Positions 11,024 to 22,250 of a DNA stretch of 64,000 nucleotides are shown piece after piece (within the stretch, counting starts at the first letter, position 1; each line of letters starts with the position of its first letter). The notes beneath the pieces are model-generated. The model was not told the origin of the DNA, made no database searches, and was given only the letters and a program-made list of their open reading frames with translations. Position numbers and translations under genes: made by a program. This stretch comes from Manduca sexta. Taxonomy: Eukaryota > Arthropoda > Insecta > Lepidoptera > Sphingidae. The stretch spans positions 14,229,170-14,293,169 of the forward strand of contig NC_051134.1 of NCBI RefSeq assembly GCF_014839805.1, in the 5' to 3' direction.

Positions 11024-14000
11024 CTGTAACAATTATATTCACACGGTTATTATTCGAGGTATAATGATGTAATGAGATAAATTAAAACATTTTAATGATA
11101 AAGTTATATGATTAAACATGTGTATCATAGTTTATGTTTATATTTAGAATTATAAATTCTTGTTTAGGTGGATCAATTATTGTTTGCAATATTTGTACGC
11201 AATTATTGAACCAAGTTTGAACACCTGTAATGGCGTGGCTATTCTCGCCCGCGTTGGAGTAGGTATAAGACCATTTTAACAGATATGGAAAAGGCGAATT
11301 TTGTTTTCAACACTTGTATAAGTACCATAATTGCAAGCAATAATTGATCCGTACAAATTTAGCTTTAGTCCCACAGTATCGAAATTTAAAAAAAAAAAAC
11401 GAAGTAAAGGTTTACCTCAAATTCAGTCTTAATGTCCTCGAATTTAGTCATTAACTTTTTGTAATAACTCCTTGGTAATGCGTCAAAGAATAACTTCAAG
11501 GGTCCATAGCAAATGCACAGGAAATTGTGATCAGAGAAACCGAAGATCTTTTTCAAAACTTCGGGCCACACGGACTTCCATTCATCTGGTTTTTCAGGGT
11601 TGGTGTATATATTTCGGATGTGATTAATATTGGTCAGGACTCTTACGCTAATTTCCCACATGTGTTCAATGTTTTTTATTTTAAGCTGAAAGAATACAAT
11701 AGAATAATCTAAGTTAATTAATCAAGACTTAATACAAATTATAAAAAGACTATAAACTAGAAATAACCATCTAAGTTATTATCTCATCTTTAAAATTGAA
11801 GTAGAATATTCATTGGAAGTTATTCGTAAAAACTGGTAATAATTTAATTATCATTTATCTATGTACTAATACTGTAATATGGTACATCTTCCGAGGTATT
11901 GTTTTAATTTACGAATACGAACTGGTTTAACTTCGATGTTGTAAGTCTTTTCAATGTAGCTTTTAGCTTTTTCCATAGCATTTTTCACTTCTGGCCCTAT
12001 GGAATCTGACACGTTGCTTCCGTCGCCTTCCATGTAATAAAACTTCAGTTTCGATACGTCTACCTAAAAATAATATCCCAAATTAATATTAACCGTTACA
12101 ATAGAGCCTGGATTACTGAATTAATTATTTAAAACTAAGTTTTCTCAAGTTTTCATTACGTATAAGGGTCAGTACCTATTAGACGGAAAAATAGAATGCC
12201 TGTGTTTTTTGTAGTGACGGTCATAGCATTTAGTTTTATAAAACCGAAATACTTGAAAATAACAATTTTAGCCTTTGTTGGCCGCATTTTCAGCAATTAC
12301 GATATACTATCAAAAAAAATTTCGTCGTTACTTAATTGGGTTTTCAAAAGTAGTTAGAAGCATTGTTTTTATACATACTGGTTTATCTAAAGGTACGTAT
12401 GGAGCATCAGGTTGCTTTAGTACTTTCAGGAGTAAAGTTAAATCTTCAGCATATCGCGCGATGGGTCCAAGTGCGAAATATTCTTCGAATTCAGAATCCA
12501 AACAGTCAGGGACGTGACCTAAAACAATAAGTAATATTTTTATTGATTTGTTATACATTTAATAGAAAAGGTTCAAGGTGAAGAAACATAATTTGGTAGG
12601 TATGCCAAGTGTATTTATAGCATCCTCAAAAAGTAGAATAATGGTGTCAATAATATTATCAGCAATGAAATTACATACGTACCTTCAACTGACAACAGTC
12701 TTGGTGTAGGTTTATGGCCAAAAATCCCGGTAAACATGGGCGGCAGTCGCAGTGAGCCGGCTATGTCCGATCCGACGCCTATGACTGACGCTGCAGATGA
12801 AATTAATGCTGACTGAAAAAGTAAAAGCATAATGAAGCATAAAAGTCCTGGAATATTCGTAGAAATAATGTCTCATTTGTCTTGAAACATTTTAGGGCTT
12901 GTTACTCAAGTCTTTAAGCATTTTACACCTTTAAGTTGAAACAGGAACTTTGTATATCATTGGTCCCGAGATTTGTTATTCCCTTTTGGTCGTCGGAGGA
13001 GTGTTACATCGTAATATTTAATGGATAACTTCCGAAGTTTAGCTTTATGAGAGCATTATACCGAGACTGAATCTTCTGAAGTAAATTAATTTCAGACAGA
13101 TAACCGGCTATAAGTAGTGAGAAACATACACTCAAAAATATATTTCAAAAATAAATGTTGCGCTGATCCTTCATTAGAGCGGGACAAGGGTACTTAGAAA
13201 AATATGCGAAAGTATTATTGTACCTCTCCCCCAGAAGAGCCTCCAGTCGTCCGTTTCTGGTCGTACGGGTTTGTCGTCACTCCTATGACGTTATTGTACG
13301 TCTCCCAGTTCATGCAGAGCTGTGGGGTGTTTGTTACTGCGATGGGAATAGCGCCCGCAGCCCGCGCGAGCTTTACCACCGCAGCATCTTTTTTAGCCGG
13401 ATTCCTGTATGAGTACACTGTACCGCAATCGTTGCTCATACCTGGAATTTCATATCATATATAATTAAGTAACTATTTGTCCTTAACGGTTGTTGCAATG
13501 GATGTAATATAGACGCTAATAATATTTTTATTCTGTGATTATAATAATTATTATAATAAATATCTAGTACAAGAAAAAAGTAATTCTAATCATGCACAAC
13601 AACGTTTCTTATTAATGGGGGTAATCAACAATATGACTAAATTTCTTCACTTCACCATATTTTAATTTGTAACCTTCGTTGATATACTACCTATAATAAA
13701 AATTGTCATGGTACTTGCACATTGATTATCTCAGAATAATAACTAGCCATTACCATCTCAGAATAATTACTAGTATAGTATTCCGAGCTGCAGTCAGCAC
13801 GAAAGACACGAAACTGTCAGTGTTTGCATTATGTGAATTAGTATTTATCAAGAACAAACAATACACATTCGATGGGGTGTTAATTATTTAATTGTTATTG
13901 CTAAAGAACAATTGATTTTGATAGAATTAGTAAGAAATGGAAATGGCTTTAGTTATTTAAGCATAATATATAAATTAATAAAATACGGAACATCCCACAT

Positions 14001-15845
14001 AGACGTTATAAGTACCAAATCTACACTCGCACTACAACATTTATTTTTAAGAGTAATGTAAATCCTAAATATCTTGTTTCGTGGTAATACCAGTTATGTT
14101 GACCTCAACTGTCAGATCCAAAATAATACCTATAATATTAAATTGTGTATCACGTCTTTTTAGTATGGAATTGGCCCTATGGCTTCCATTTTCACATAAT
14201 TCATTCCATTATGTTTTCCGTTGTGCTACTAAAGTTATCTATTTAAAAACAGTAAGTGCCTATTATAACATACGTAACATATACGTACGCACGCAATGAT
14301 TATTGCATACGTACTTTTATAAGTATATTATGCAGCCAATCGATTTGATTCATTTGGTTTAAAACATTCACTGTAGATTTAAAATTATTTTGAGTAATAA
14401 AGAGCAAAGTAGTAATGATAATATGATTTTTTCATTAAAAAATTGATGAGTAATTAAATAACAAATAAATGAAATGATAATTGCAATATGTAGTTTGATA
14501 ATGTTTACCTAAAGTTTATGTTAAATTAACAATTTTTTTTACTACAACTTTAACTAGTAATATCTATTATTAAATCGGTTACAACAAAAAAAAATCTGGC
14601 TTGTTATTGGTAGCTTGTTCTCGTCTCACAACGTTGAATATCACGTAGTGAAATACTTGCAGGAAGAAATATTACATGGGTACAGATTATTTAGCCTTTG
14701 AAGGAAAACACGCACCATTAAGGAAGCCTAGACGTGAAATGCGAAATGAATATTAACTTCGATCATTGGTATTGAGTTGCCCCTGACAAGCCATCTTTAC
14801 TAAAACCTTCGAATAAGTGACATCATTTTGATCTCTATCTTCCTTTAGTAATATAATACGTATTAATAAAAAACATATCACCCCTTTTTCCCGAACGGGT
14901 ACGCAAAAGTCCAATCAGTGTACTCATTTGTCGCTACGGTTGTTCCAACTCATGGGATAAAATATAAGTACATCTCCCCATCACGTCAAGATATGATAGG
15001 GGTCGAGCCTATCGCCAGTCAGTCACAAATGTTAGATTCCAGGCTCATAGCAGGGCTCAGGGCAACTTACTCCGAAATAATCGTTAGCGATCTTCGATTT
15101 ATGCATTCCTATAAAATTCTCGGTCGAGCAGACTTAATATGACTTATCGTGTTGTGGATCATTAAGTAACATTAGCTTTAACCTTTGTCTGTCATTATCT
15201 CGTCAATATAGATTATAATTTGTTTGTTATATTATGATTCTTACCTTCAACAGCTATGCTCTCTTTAACAGTCATCGGTACGCCCAACAACGGATATTCT
15301 TTTTCTAGTTCTTCGGGCGACCGATCGGTAGAGGCTATCATCTTGTCTATACCTCTCGCTTCTCTCAAAGCCACCTCGTAACGGGGCTCGACTACAGCGT
15401 TCAAGTATGGATTAACTTCCTTGCATCTCTCAATGTATGCAGATACAACTTGTTCTGACGTGACCTAAAAAAATATTGTAAGTTTGGTCAGAAATACTTC
15501 CCATTTTTACCTGTCTTAATAATGCAATTACTTTTTCATTCTTATCACATCATCGTTCCCTTTCTTAGAGGTGGGTAATACACCACCTTAACTATATGAA
15601 TCTGATTATAAGAAACTAAAGCTGACAGGACTTCAGATTATTCTAGTTTGGAATATATAAGTATAACTTACCTCCCTGTTTCGTATCATCGCTGCCAAGT
15701 TTGTAGCAGATTTAAAAAGCAACGGGTTCGTTGGCGGTGGACATTTCCTCTTTCTTTTAATGTTGATCAAATAAGTTGCTGGAACAACGATGATGGCCAA
15801 CAACGACACCAGGAAACGAAGAAATCTTCTCATAAAACCGTTCAT
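10724..15845 (-). CDS. FAAH2: Fatty-acid amide hydrolase 2-like, amidase-signature serine hydrolase (8 coding exons)
   Basis: Seen: coding exons 15845-15672, 15464-15245, 13441-13224, 12812-12683, 12518-12379, 12063-11913, 11685-11416 and 11023-10724 read as one amidase of about 533 residues, close to the usual FAAH2 length. An N-terminal hydrophobic segment (residues about 8-28) is followed by a basic stretch, as in membrane-anchored FAAH2. The amidase Ser-Ser-Lys triad is present: Lys125 in TVKES, the cis-serine in GGSSGG (about 201), and the nucleophile in DIAGSLR (about 224). GIFGHKP and the C-terminal ALGLPVTACPIGF follow the family. Known: such enzymes hydrolyse fatty-acid primary amides and N-acyl amines at membranes. 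Odd: exon 6 ends one base out of phase with exon 7 if the best donor is used (see findings). The 5' UTR exon upstream of the acceptor at 15855 was not located. Confidence 0.93.
11416..11685 (-). CDS. FAAH2: FAAH2-like coding exon 7
   Basis: Acceptor CTTTCAG, donor GTAAAC. 90 codons in phase 0, from LKIKNIEHMWEISVRVL to KKLMTKFEDIKTEFE. Frames +1 and +2 are closed early, so phase 0 is the only usable reading. Confidence 0.9.
11913..12063 (-). CDS. FAAH2: FAAH2-like coding exon 6, 3' edge ambiguous
   Basis: Acceptor ATTATTTTTAG, first codons VDVSKLKFYYMEGDG, matching family KFYxMExDG, ending VKPVRI. The best donor, C/GTAAAT, makes the exon 151 nt and leaves one unpaired base, while the next exon starts in phase 0. 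Weaker phase-0 donors (CCA/GTTCGT or GAA/GTTAAA) would drop four to seven residues. Confidence 0.8.
12379..12518 (-). CDS. FAAH2: FAAH2-like coding exon 5
   Basis: Acceptor TTGTTTTAG, donor GTATGT. Two bases complete Gly248, then 46 codons, with FALGPIARYAEDLTLLLKVL, the conserved G-P-x-x-R-Y-A-E-D-L block of FAAH2 enzymes. Confidence 0.92.
12683..12812 (-). CDS. FAAH2: FAAH2-like coding exon 4 (nucleophilic serine)
   Basis: Acceptor CTTTTTCAG, donor GTACGT. 43 codons plus one base, from SALISSAASVIGVGSDIAGS (the last serine is the nucleophile) through LRLPPMFTGIFGHKPTPR. Joins exon 3 in phase 0 across GGE/SAL. Confidence 0.93.
13224..13441 (-). CDS. FAAH2: FAAH2-like coding exon 3 (cis-serine)
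   Basis: Acceptor AATTCCAG, donor GTACAA. Two bases complete Gly132, then 72 codons with AAGAIPIAVTNTPQLCMNWE and NPYDQKRTTGGSSGGE, the family's glycine-serine-rich motif carrying the cis-serine. Confidence 0.93.
13442..15244 (-). other. FAAH2-like intron 2 (1.8 kb)
   Basis: Bounded by GTAAGA and AATTCCAG. AT-rich, with no recognised repeat or nested gene. The other introns of this gene are short, 164-411 nt. Confidence 0.85.
15245..15464 (-). CDS. FAAH2: FAAH2-like coding exon 2 (catalytic lysine)
   Basis: Acceptor TTTTTTTAG, donor GTAAGA. 73 codons plus one base, from VTSEQVVSAYIERCKEVNPY to GVPMTVKESIAVE. The lysine in TVKES is the general base of amidase-signature enzymes. The shared codon with exon 3 is Gly132. 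Confidence 0.92.
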
Positions 15846-15854
15846 ATTGGCTGT
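15672..15854 (-). CDS. FAAH2: FAAH2-like coding exon 1 (start, membrane anchor)
   Basis: The acceptor TTTGCAG ends at 15855, so the exon starts with nine 5'-UTR bases. The ATG at 15845-15843 opens MNGFMRRFLRFLVSLLAIIV, a hydrophobic anchor, then INIKRKRKCPPP and ...MIRNRE. Donor GTAAGT at 15671. The frame stays open upstream into the intron, but the acceptor and family length favour this ATG. Confidence 0.9.
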
Positions 15855-16890
15855 CTGCAAAGATCATAATATATTACATATACTTAAGTATTAATTTATT
15901 TCTTCCAATAAGGACCTTATTACGCCCAATCACTTAAATATCGCTGCCAAGATTTTAAAACGTTACGAGAAATTCTTTCACAAAATTCTAATACCCCGAC
16001 GTGTCTTAAGGCGTCTGCATTGGCCCATAATATATTCTCTCACATATCCATATCTGCATCACAAATTCGAACCATAATTTGTACAGGGCAACGAACCCGT
16101 CAGGAAAAATATGACAGAATTGATCAATGGCCATGGTCAAGATATTGAAGTTCACTCCATGACATTACAAGTGGACTCAGTAAAGATTGCGAGCAAATGT
16201 TGAATGCAATTAAAATAGCGTACTTTAAAAGGAAGATATTATCTTAAATACGTACTTACACACAAATTAAGTGACCCATAATGTAAAATAATTGACATAG
16301 GTATTATTAGAACGTATAACAGCACAAAATGAAGGTTCATTATTTATTATGTTTTGTACCCAATTGCATATAAACATTTACTGTAAGGATCGCATGTTGA
16401 TATGCAGTTATATTATATAAATAACCTAAGTACTTAGGACAAAGCATATTCAAGAAATAAACTGAAACACAAATATTTAGAAGTGATTAAATAATCACTA
16501 ATTAATTAGTTATATAAAAGCTATTTCCTACGTGTATGCACGCAGTTACGATTATTTTCCGATAAAAAAATAGCATAAAACGTTCAGGAACAATATAGGA
16601 ATATTACGTACATACATACAAAAATTTACATATAGGTTATCTCCATATAAATTTAGAAATTTTTAAAGTTAATTAGTATAGATACAGACACTGTAATCGA
16701 CCTATCTGGTCATCAAAATCATGTCTTAAACGCTGCTAACAAATTTTGATAACAGGACCATTTCACCGTTGCTTTACTTTCTTGACCTCTTTAGCACGTT
16801 GAGATGATGATGATTATAATTATTATATCCCCTATTTTAATACTGAAACTGGTGTACCTATTGCCTGTGTAAACATTATATTTTGCCCTA
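15855..16890. other. 5' flank or first intron of the FAAH2-like gene
   Basis: The acceptor at 15855 shows that a non-coding exon lies further upstream on the minus strand. AT-rich sequence; no convincing promoter or exon was recognised here. Confidence 0.5.
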
Positions 16891-17349
16891 GGGGCCATCC
16901 ATAAATTACGTCACACGAATTTCATGATTTTTACCCCGTCCTTTTCACAGGTGTTGACACTTATGGTAGCCCCCCTTTAGTGTGAAGTCATATAATTTGT
17001 AATTTTACACCTAGAACAGAATAATTAATAATAATGGTTTCAAAATTAAGATTTTTTTTAAATAAAATTTACATTATACGCGTGCGGAATTTGACCTAAA
17101 TGCGGCCACGTGGTACTACAGCGAGCCACTCGATGCGAGCGAGAATTCGCTAATAAACAAGATAAATCTAATATATCCAGATAGAATAGTTTTTAAGTCT
17201 TTCGTTTATAGTTAAAGCTTTGTGTTTTAATACTTTCGATTTTTAATGATACTCCGCGAAACTGATCCCCACCCCCTCGTCACATAATGTCACACTTAGT
17301 TCACCCCTTCCCCTTCTTTTAACGTGTAACGTAATTAATGGATGGTCCT
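16891..17349. mobile_element. MITE with about 27-bp terminal inverted repeats
   Basis: The left end GGGGCCATCCATAAATTACG is mirrored at 17349-17320 on the other strand as GGACCATCCATTAATTACGT, and the match continues to about 27 bases with few changes. The element is 459 bp with no coding capacity, so it is a non-autonomous DNA transposon. The superfamily is not assigned; the target duplication is not clear. Confidence 0.75.
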
Positions 17350-17934
17350 TAAATTTTTTTTATGATAGGAATATTTAAGTTTCGTATTTGAAGATATTGT
17401 ACTTCGCAGTTACGCTCCTATTACAAAAGGTATATCTTCTAAGCAAGTATATTTCGAAAAACGAATCCTTATATAAGTAATTCATAATTGCATCAGTATT
17501 CATTAATAGTCATACCAAAATTATAAAAAAATAAGATTAGTTTTTTATGAGTCGCGATAAACGAGAAATTATAAGATTAATGATTACCATGAACTAATCT
17601 ATATGTAATTTTTTTTTAAATATCCTGGCCAATTTGTTTTTTGTTATTTTTTATTAAAAACCAATTAAGTATAATTTTTGTTATAAAAACAAGGCAGTTA
17701 GCCCGTGTGAACTATTAATAAAAAAATGGGTTGTATTTGAGTACCAACTGAGGAAAGCTAAAAAATCTACTTCAAATTTTAAAACGAATAATTTTTAATT
17801 AAGCAGATCTTGGACATAAGTTAACCAAATCTATTAGGAGAAGATGTTAGGTATTAAGTTTTAAATTTTTTGATTAAAACCAAGTCCGATTTAGTTTGCA
17901 CAATTTTTTGTACATGTGAATGAATTTATGAAGC

Positions 17935-18283
17935 CGAATTTCCGCCACGGCAGCCAATCTCCACGGAGATCAGCCAGGTACACAGGAGATAGTATAATGC
18001 ACAAGTGTTTGCGCAATACACAAGTGCACTCTCTATGCCTTCACTCTCACAGTCCGGTGAAACAGTAATCTGACATGGCCGGAAAGAGATCAGGTGCATG
18101 ACCAATTGCCCTACGTGCTTTCCGAGTTACGGGGTTATCACCGCCAACTTCCTGACTTCGAGCTGCGACTGAGTAATTTTTAAAATGGATTTTTGGTCCG
18201 ACCCGGGATTCGAACCCAGGACCTCAGTGCCCTAGTCATACTCAAACCGCGTACGCATTACAACTACGTGATTGAAGTAGTTA
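17935..18283 (-). mobile_element. tRNA-derived SINE, family C, copy 1
   Basis: Read on the minus strand from 18283: a tRNA-like head with CACGTAGTTGTAATG (A-box-like) and GGTTCGAATCCCGGG (B box), followed by a body of about 250 bp shared with the copy at 60877-61220. No long coding frame. Degenerate at its tail. Confidence 0.75.
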
Positions 18284-19963
18284 AACTATGATACATGTAC
18301 ATCATAAAGCACGTTGGAAAATAAACTAAAACTGAACACGTGCTTTACAAATTGCAGTTCAAGTTAAACAGCGTTATCAATTGTTATGTAGGTACTTAAA
18401 AAAATATAGGACATATTCAAGACTGGAGTGCATACAGAATACACAAAGAACTTTTATAACTTCGAGTGCGTAATAATTTATAAAAAAAACCGCATTTTCT
18501 TGAAGTACTCTTGGTATATTCGAAGCTCATATAGAATATGTCAATTTCAAGATATAAAGTAGGTGACATAAGTAATTGTTATCCATTAGTGAACTAACGA
18601 TTTGGTTGGGACATCCTTAGGGCAGGTTTATTTTAACAGCTGGCTTCCAAAGGCTGGAGAAAAAGAAGATTGAGGCATCTATTTTTAAGAAGCCTGTTAA
18701 ACGCAAAGCAATCATTAAACTTCAATGAATGCATTGGACAGAATTATAGACAGAGTGCAACAGCTCTGTCCTTTCAAACAATTAAAATATGAACCATATC
18801 TTAATCATTGTTTGCTCGCATTTTTAATTAAGTAAATGATAAATGTCATTTCAAACTCAAGTTCAACAATTAAAAGAAATTGTTTCCTTGTATAAGTTAC
18901 TTTAAATTATAATAAATGTCAGATTCTTTACTTTCCTCGTACAATTTTAATCCATTACGCTTATTGAGTTACTGAGTTATTTTCCGGGTTACATTTTTAA
19001 AGCCAACCTTTATGTTGTGGCGATAAGTAGATGTAAACTACGGGTCGCGGGTCGAATCATATCCGGGGAAGTTTTGGAGGCCGTTCATTAATTAAAAATA
19101 GCCAATATGCTAAGAATCCTACGGAATTTAACCGAAGATCTGTTTATTTTAATTGGTATACTTGTGACCCTCATGTAACGTCAGAATGATTTATTTTCGT
19201 GCACTTTGTTTTAAGGCTAAGTAATACATCTATTAATTTCTATTCTAAATTCCGGCATTGTCATGGTCATTTGATTTGCGATCGATAGTGATAAATTAGC
19301 GGTTTAGGAATTAAAAAAAACTAAACTGCTGAGATTGGAATCCGTGACCGCGTAGTCACAAGCTTGAATCTTTATGACATCATATGACTGATGACCCATT
19401 GCGAAGTATACTTACCAGTTATACTCCTATATTATCATTCCAGGATTGAGGTACGAGCTGATGTTAAATCGTGTATTAAGTATAATAATGTTTTTTTTTG
19501 TTGACGCGGCTTTCATTTTCAGAGAGGAGAAATCATTGTGTACGTACCTATGAGTTTGACTTTTATGCATGTGTGTAATTATGTGGTTCTCTGACGTATA
19601 ATGATCTAAGACCCATGGGCGTTGGGAGGGAGGTGCACGTGTACACCCCCTTTTTGAAACAAATCACAATAAAAATAACTGAATGACTACAGGAACTATC
19701 GACCACAGAGGTTATTACGGTTTAGTAAATTCAAATAACCGCGCGTTTTTTATTTGAAAAAAAAAAAAATGTATAAATTTAATAATATTATGAAATACCT
19801 ACTTATGCAGCTGGACCTCCCTAAAAGTAATCTTGACGGTGCCCGTACTAAGACCTATTATTTCGACTTATTAGTTATTGTACGTGCACATTACGCGACT
19901 ACTTTAGTGCCAATACATTTTAATTTGTGGGTATGACGAATAATAAATACCTTAATAGACACA

Positions 19964-20187
19964 ATCCTAAGATAATATTTCACTATTCCTGCCACATGCC
20001 GCTGGAGCTTCACTATTCGCTTCGCTAAATACGGAGGATACACTAAGTTATAACTGTTTAAAAACACTTCGGCCAACACAAAACTATGGTACAAACAAGC
20101 ACTAAGAACTATCAATAAAACACGCGTAGATACATTAAAGCCCGCGTGAAAGCAAGATATGCACAAATTAATAATTGACATTTTCAT
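19964..20187 (-). CDS. Uncertain candidate exon with a hydrophobic segment
   Basis: An open frame starts at ATG 20187 and runs to a possible donor (AAG/GTATTT) near 19963. It contains STRVLLIVLSACLYHSFVLA, a plausible membrane or signal segment, then YPPYLAKRIVKLQRHV. No family was recognised. It would splice in frame into the FAAH2-like exon at 15854, but known FAAH2 proteins lack such an extension. Could be a chance frame. Confidence 0.2.
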
Positions 20188-20976
20188 TTTATAACAAAAA
20201 ATACGTGCATTCGATAATATGACTCTCTAATAACAACATAATTGATATTAATTTATCTAACAGCACTGATAACTGTCATGCTTGGCCCTATACTGCGTCT
20301 AAATGTCCGCATTGTGCAGGGTCAATGACTATAAATAGGAAATAAACTTATCTTAATATGTTGTAATCGCGTAATGTTACCAAAATTACAACACTTAATT
20401 GGGATTATACAAATTTTTATCAACAATAAATCTTAATCATTTTGTCAATGTCAATATTACTTATAGGTAATATTATAATAAGTATATTTACGCATCTTAA
20501 TTTTAGTCTTGCTAATCAAACACATTTTTTGCATATGTTTACTAAGCCTGTTCTTCAGAAGAAGACGACGGTCATAATAATTGAGTAAATAGTATAAGTA
20601 AACGTACTCTCGTTATACTTAATATTAACCTATCTCACGATGTACTCTTAGATTATTTTTACCCTTGATCAGGGTGGAATTGCATTGTAATTAATACTTT
20701 TTCTATAAATTTCAATTATTCTTGATTTTATACAATAGATAGACCGCAGCAGGTAAGCGTTTTGTTTTTCAATCACTTACAGCCTCAAAAAAATGAATAG
20801 ATCGAATTATCAATTAAAGATGCAAATTAAAAAAACAAATATATAATTATATTTCATGTGGTTCGTAAACGTGATGATAATCATTTGTGGCGCGTGTCGA
20901 TAAGCAGATGTGCTCTTAACATGTGCGATTTTGTAATATAAATAAATCACTTTCTTTGTGCGAGATTGATACTTAC

Positions 20977-21147
20977 GAAATGTTGTTTTATTTTTATTAC
21001 TAGGTTTTGCTCGTAGTTTTTCTCGCTTAAACTGCTTTGGCCGAAATAAAAATTCCACCTGCGATTTTTTCTGGAGATTAAAACTAGTCTATTGTTACAA
21101 TATGGTTCATATGTTTGTAAAAAATCTTCCAAATTCGTTAAGCGCAT
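20977..21147 (-). CDS. Uncertain candidate first exon
   Basis: ATG at 21147 opens 57 codons (MRLTNLEDFLQTYEPYCNNR onward) and ends exactly at a strong donor, TTC/GTAAGTAT (20976). No domain was recognised and no partner exon in phase 0 was found nearby on the minus strand. The combination of length, start and donor is suggestive only. Confidence 0.25.
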
Positions 21148-21731
21148 GCTTACTTCTAAAAATCGTTTTAATCTAAATGGAAACGTTGCTTATTTTTTCT
21201 TACGATTGAAGTGAATGTATGAATGCAACTTTTTAAAATTACGTCCTTATGTGAGTTTACCGTTTCTTAGTGAGAGGCAGTCTTATCAGTGTTGCCACAT
21301 GTTAATGTAGTACCTGTATCGGCTTTTTTATGAGTAAGTACTAAGAAAATATATTATGATGCTCAGGGTCAATTGTACGAAAGAAACAATATTATCAAAT
21401 ATTTCTTCCAAATCTACGATGTTAAAATTTGCAGATATTAATTATATACTATTAGTTGTTCCTACCTAGCTTATTGTAATTATTCACAAAATTCAAAAGA
21501 TTAACTGCATTAAATATGAGATTATTTCTACATAATTATCGGAATTTACATATTATAATAATTAAGTTGTATTTTTAACATTGACAAATAAACAATAAAC
21601 ACTACTAATGCAATTAAAATGTTTTAGTAAATAATTGTATTCTCAATTTATCTCCAAAATTAGGTACAGGTGCAACTAGTAGGCACAAGATCAAATTATT
21701 AAATGATGAAAAAATAATTCTTGCTTAATTA

Positions 21732-21909
21732 TCTATATATATATATAAAACATAGTCCTCTTTTCTGTCTGTTTGTATGTTATCGATTTTCCCAAAATCT
21801 ACTAAACGGATTTTTATGAAATTTGGTATGGAAATAGTTTAAGACCTTGGGACCTAAGGACTCTTATCCCGAAAAACTACACGCGGGCGAAGCCGCGACC
21901 AAAAACTAG
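21732..21909 (+). mobile_element. Short non-autonomous Helitron (178 bp)
   Basis: Begins TC after an A, ends with a CGCGG...CCGCG hairpin, a short A-rich stretch and CTAG followed by T, the standard Helitron ends. It is related to the copy at 27410-27610 (shared TGTTTGTATGTTATCGATTT and CGGATTTTTATGAAATTTGG). Confidence 0.7.
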
Positions 21910-22049
21910 TTTTATTATGAAATACTGAGTGTAGCTTGCAGTTTTGTCTGCGTGAAAAGCCATTCGCGCTACAAAAGTTCCCATTATCCGTTGCCAATCT
22001 CGGTTTTCTATGCGTTATTACCGCAAGCCTGTTTGTCATCGCGGGATTT

Positions 22050-22250
22050 TTTTATACTGGCGCGGCGAAGGGACCCCACTGTGTCAGATGGTAGCAAAAT
22101 GGGATCCAGATAGAATGTCAACTAAGGATAGATGGTTATTTCTCGCCAGTGGATACAATTATGCCGGCCTTTTGAAATTTGATATAAACATGATGTGGGT
22201 TATACACCCGTGGTCGCTATCCGGGTGGATACAAATATTCTACCACTAGC
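22050..22250. repeat. Dispersed repeat, family D, copy 1
   Basis: Shares TATGCCGGCCT, CTATCCGGGTGGATA and TTCTACCAC blocks in the same order with 42177-42387, and more weakly with 42815-42990. No coding frame recognised. Type unknown, probably an old SINE or LINE tail. 22345-22425 just downstream is a degraded piece of another dispersed repeat. Confidence 0.55.

Noticed and set aside
12275..12517. Plus-strand frames opposite FAAH2-like exons (also 13204-13464, 11527-11712)
   Set aside because: Antisense shadows; the minus strand carries the conserved amidase residues.
17935..18283. tRNA-like A and B boxes here, at 26.7, 28.0, 39.9, 46.4, 61.1 and 62.2 kb as true tRNA genes
   Set aside because: Each is followed by a shared SINE body, and the cloverleaf stems do not pair; they are SINE heads.
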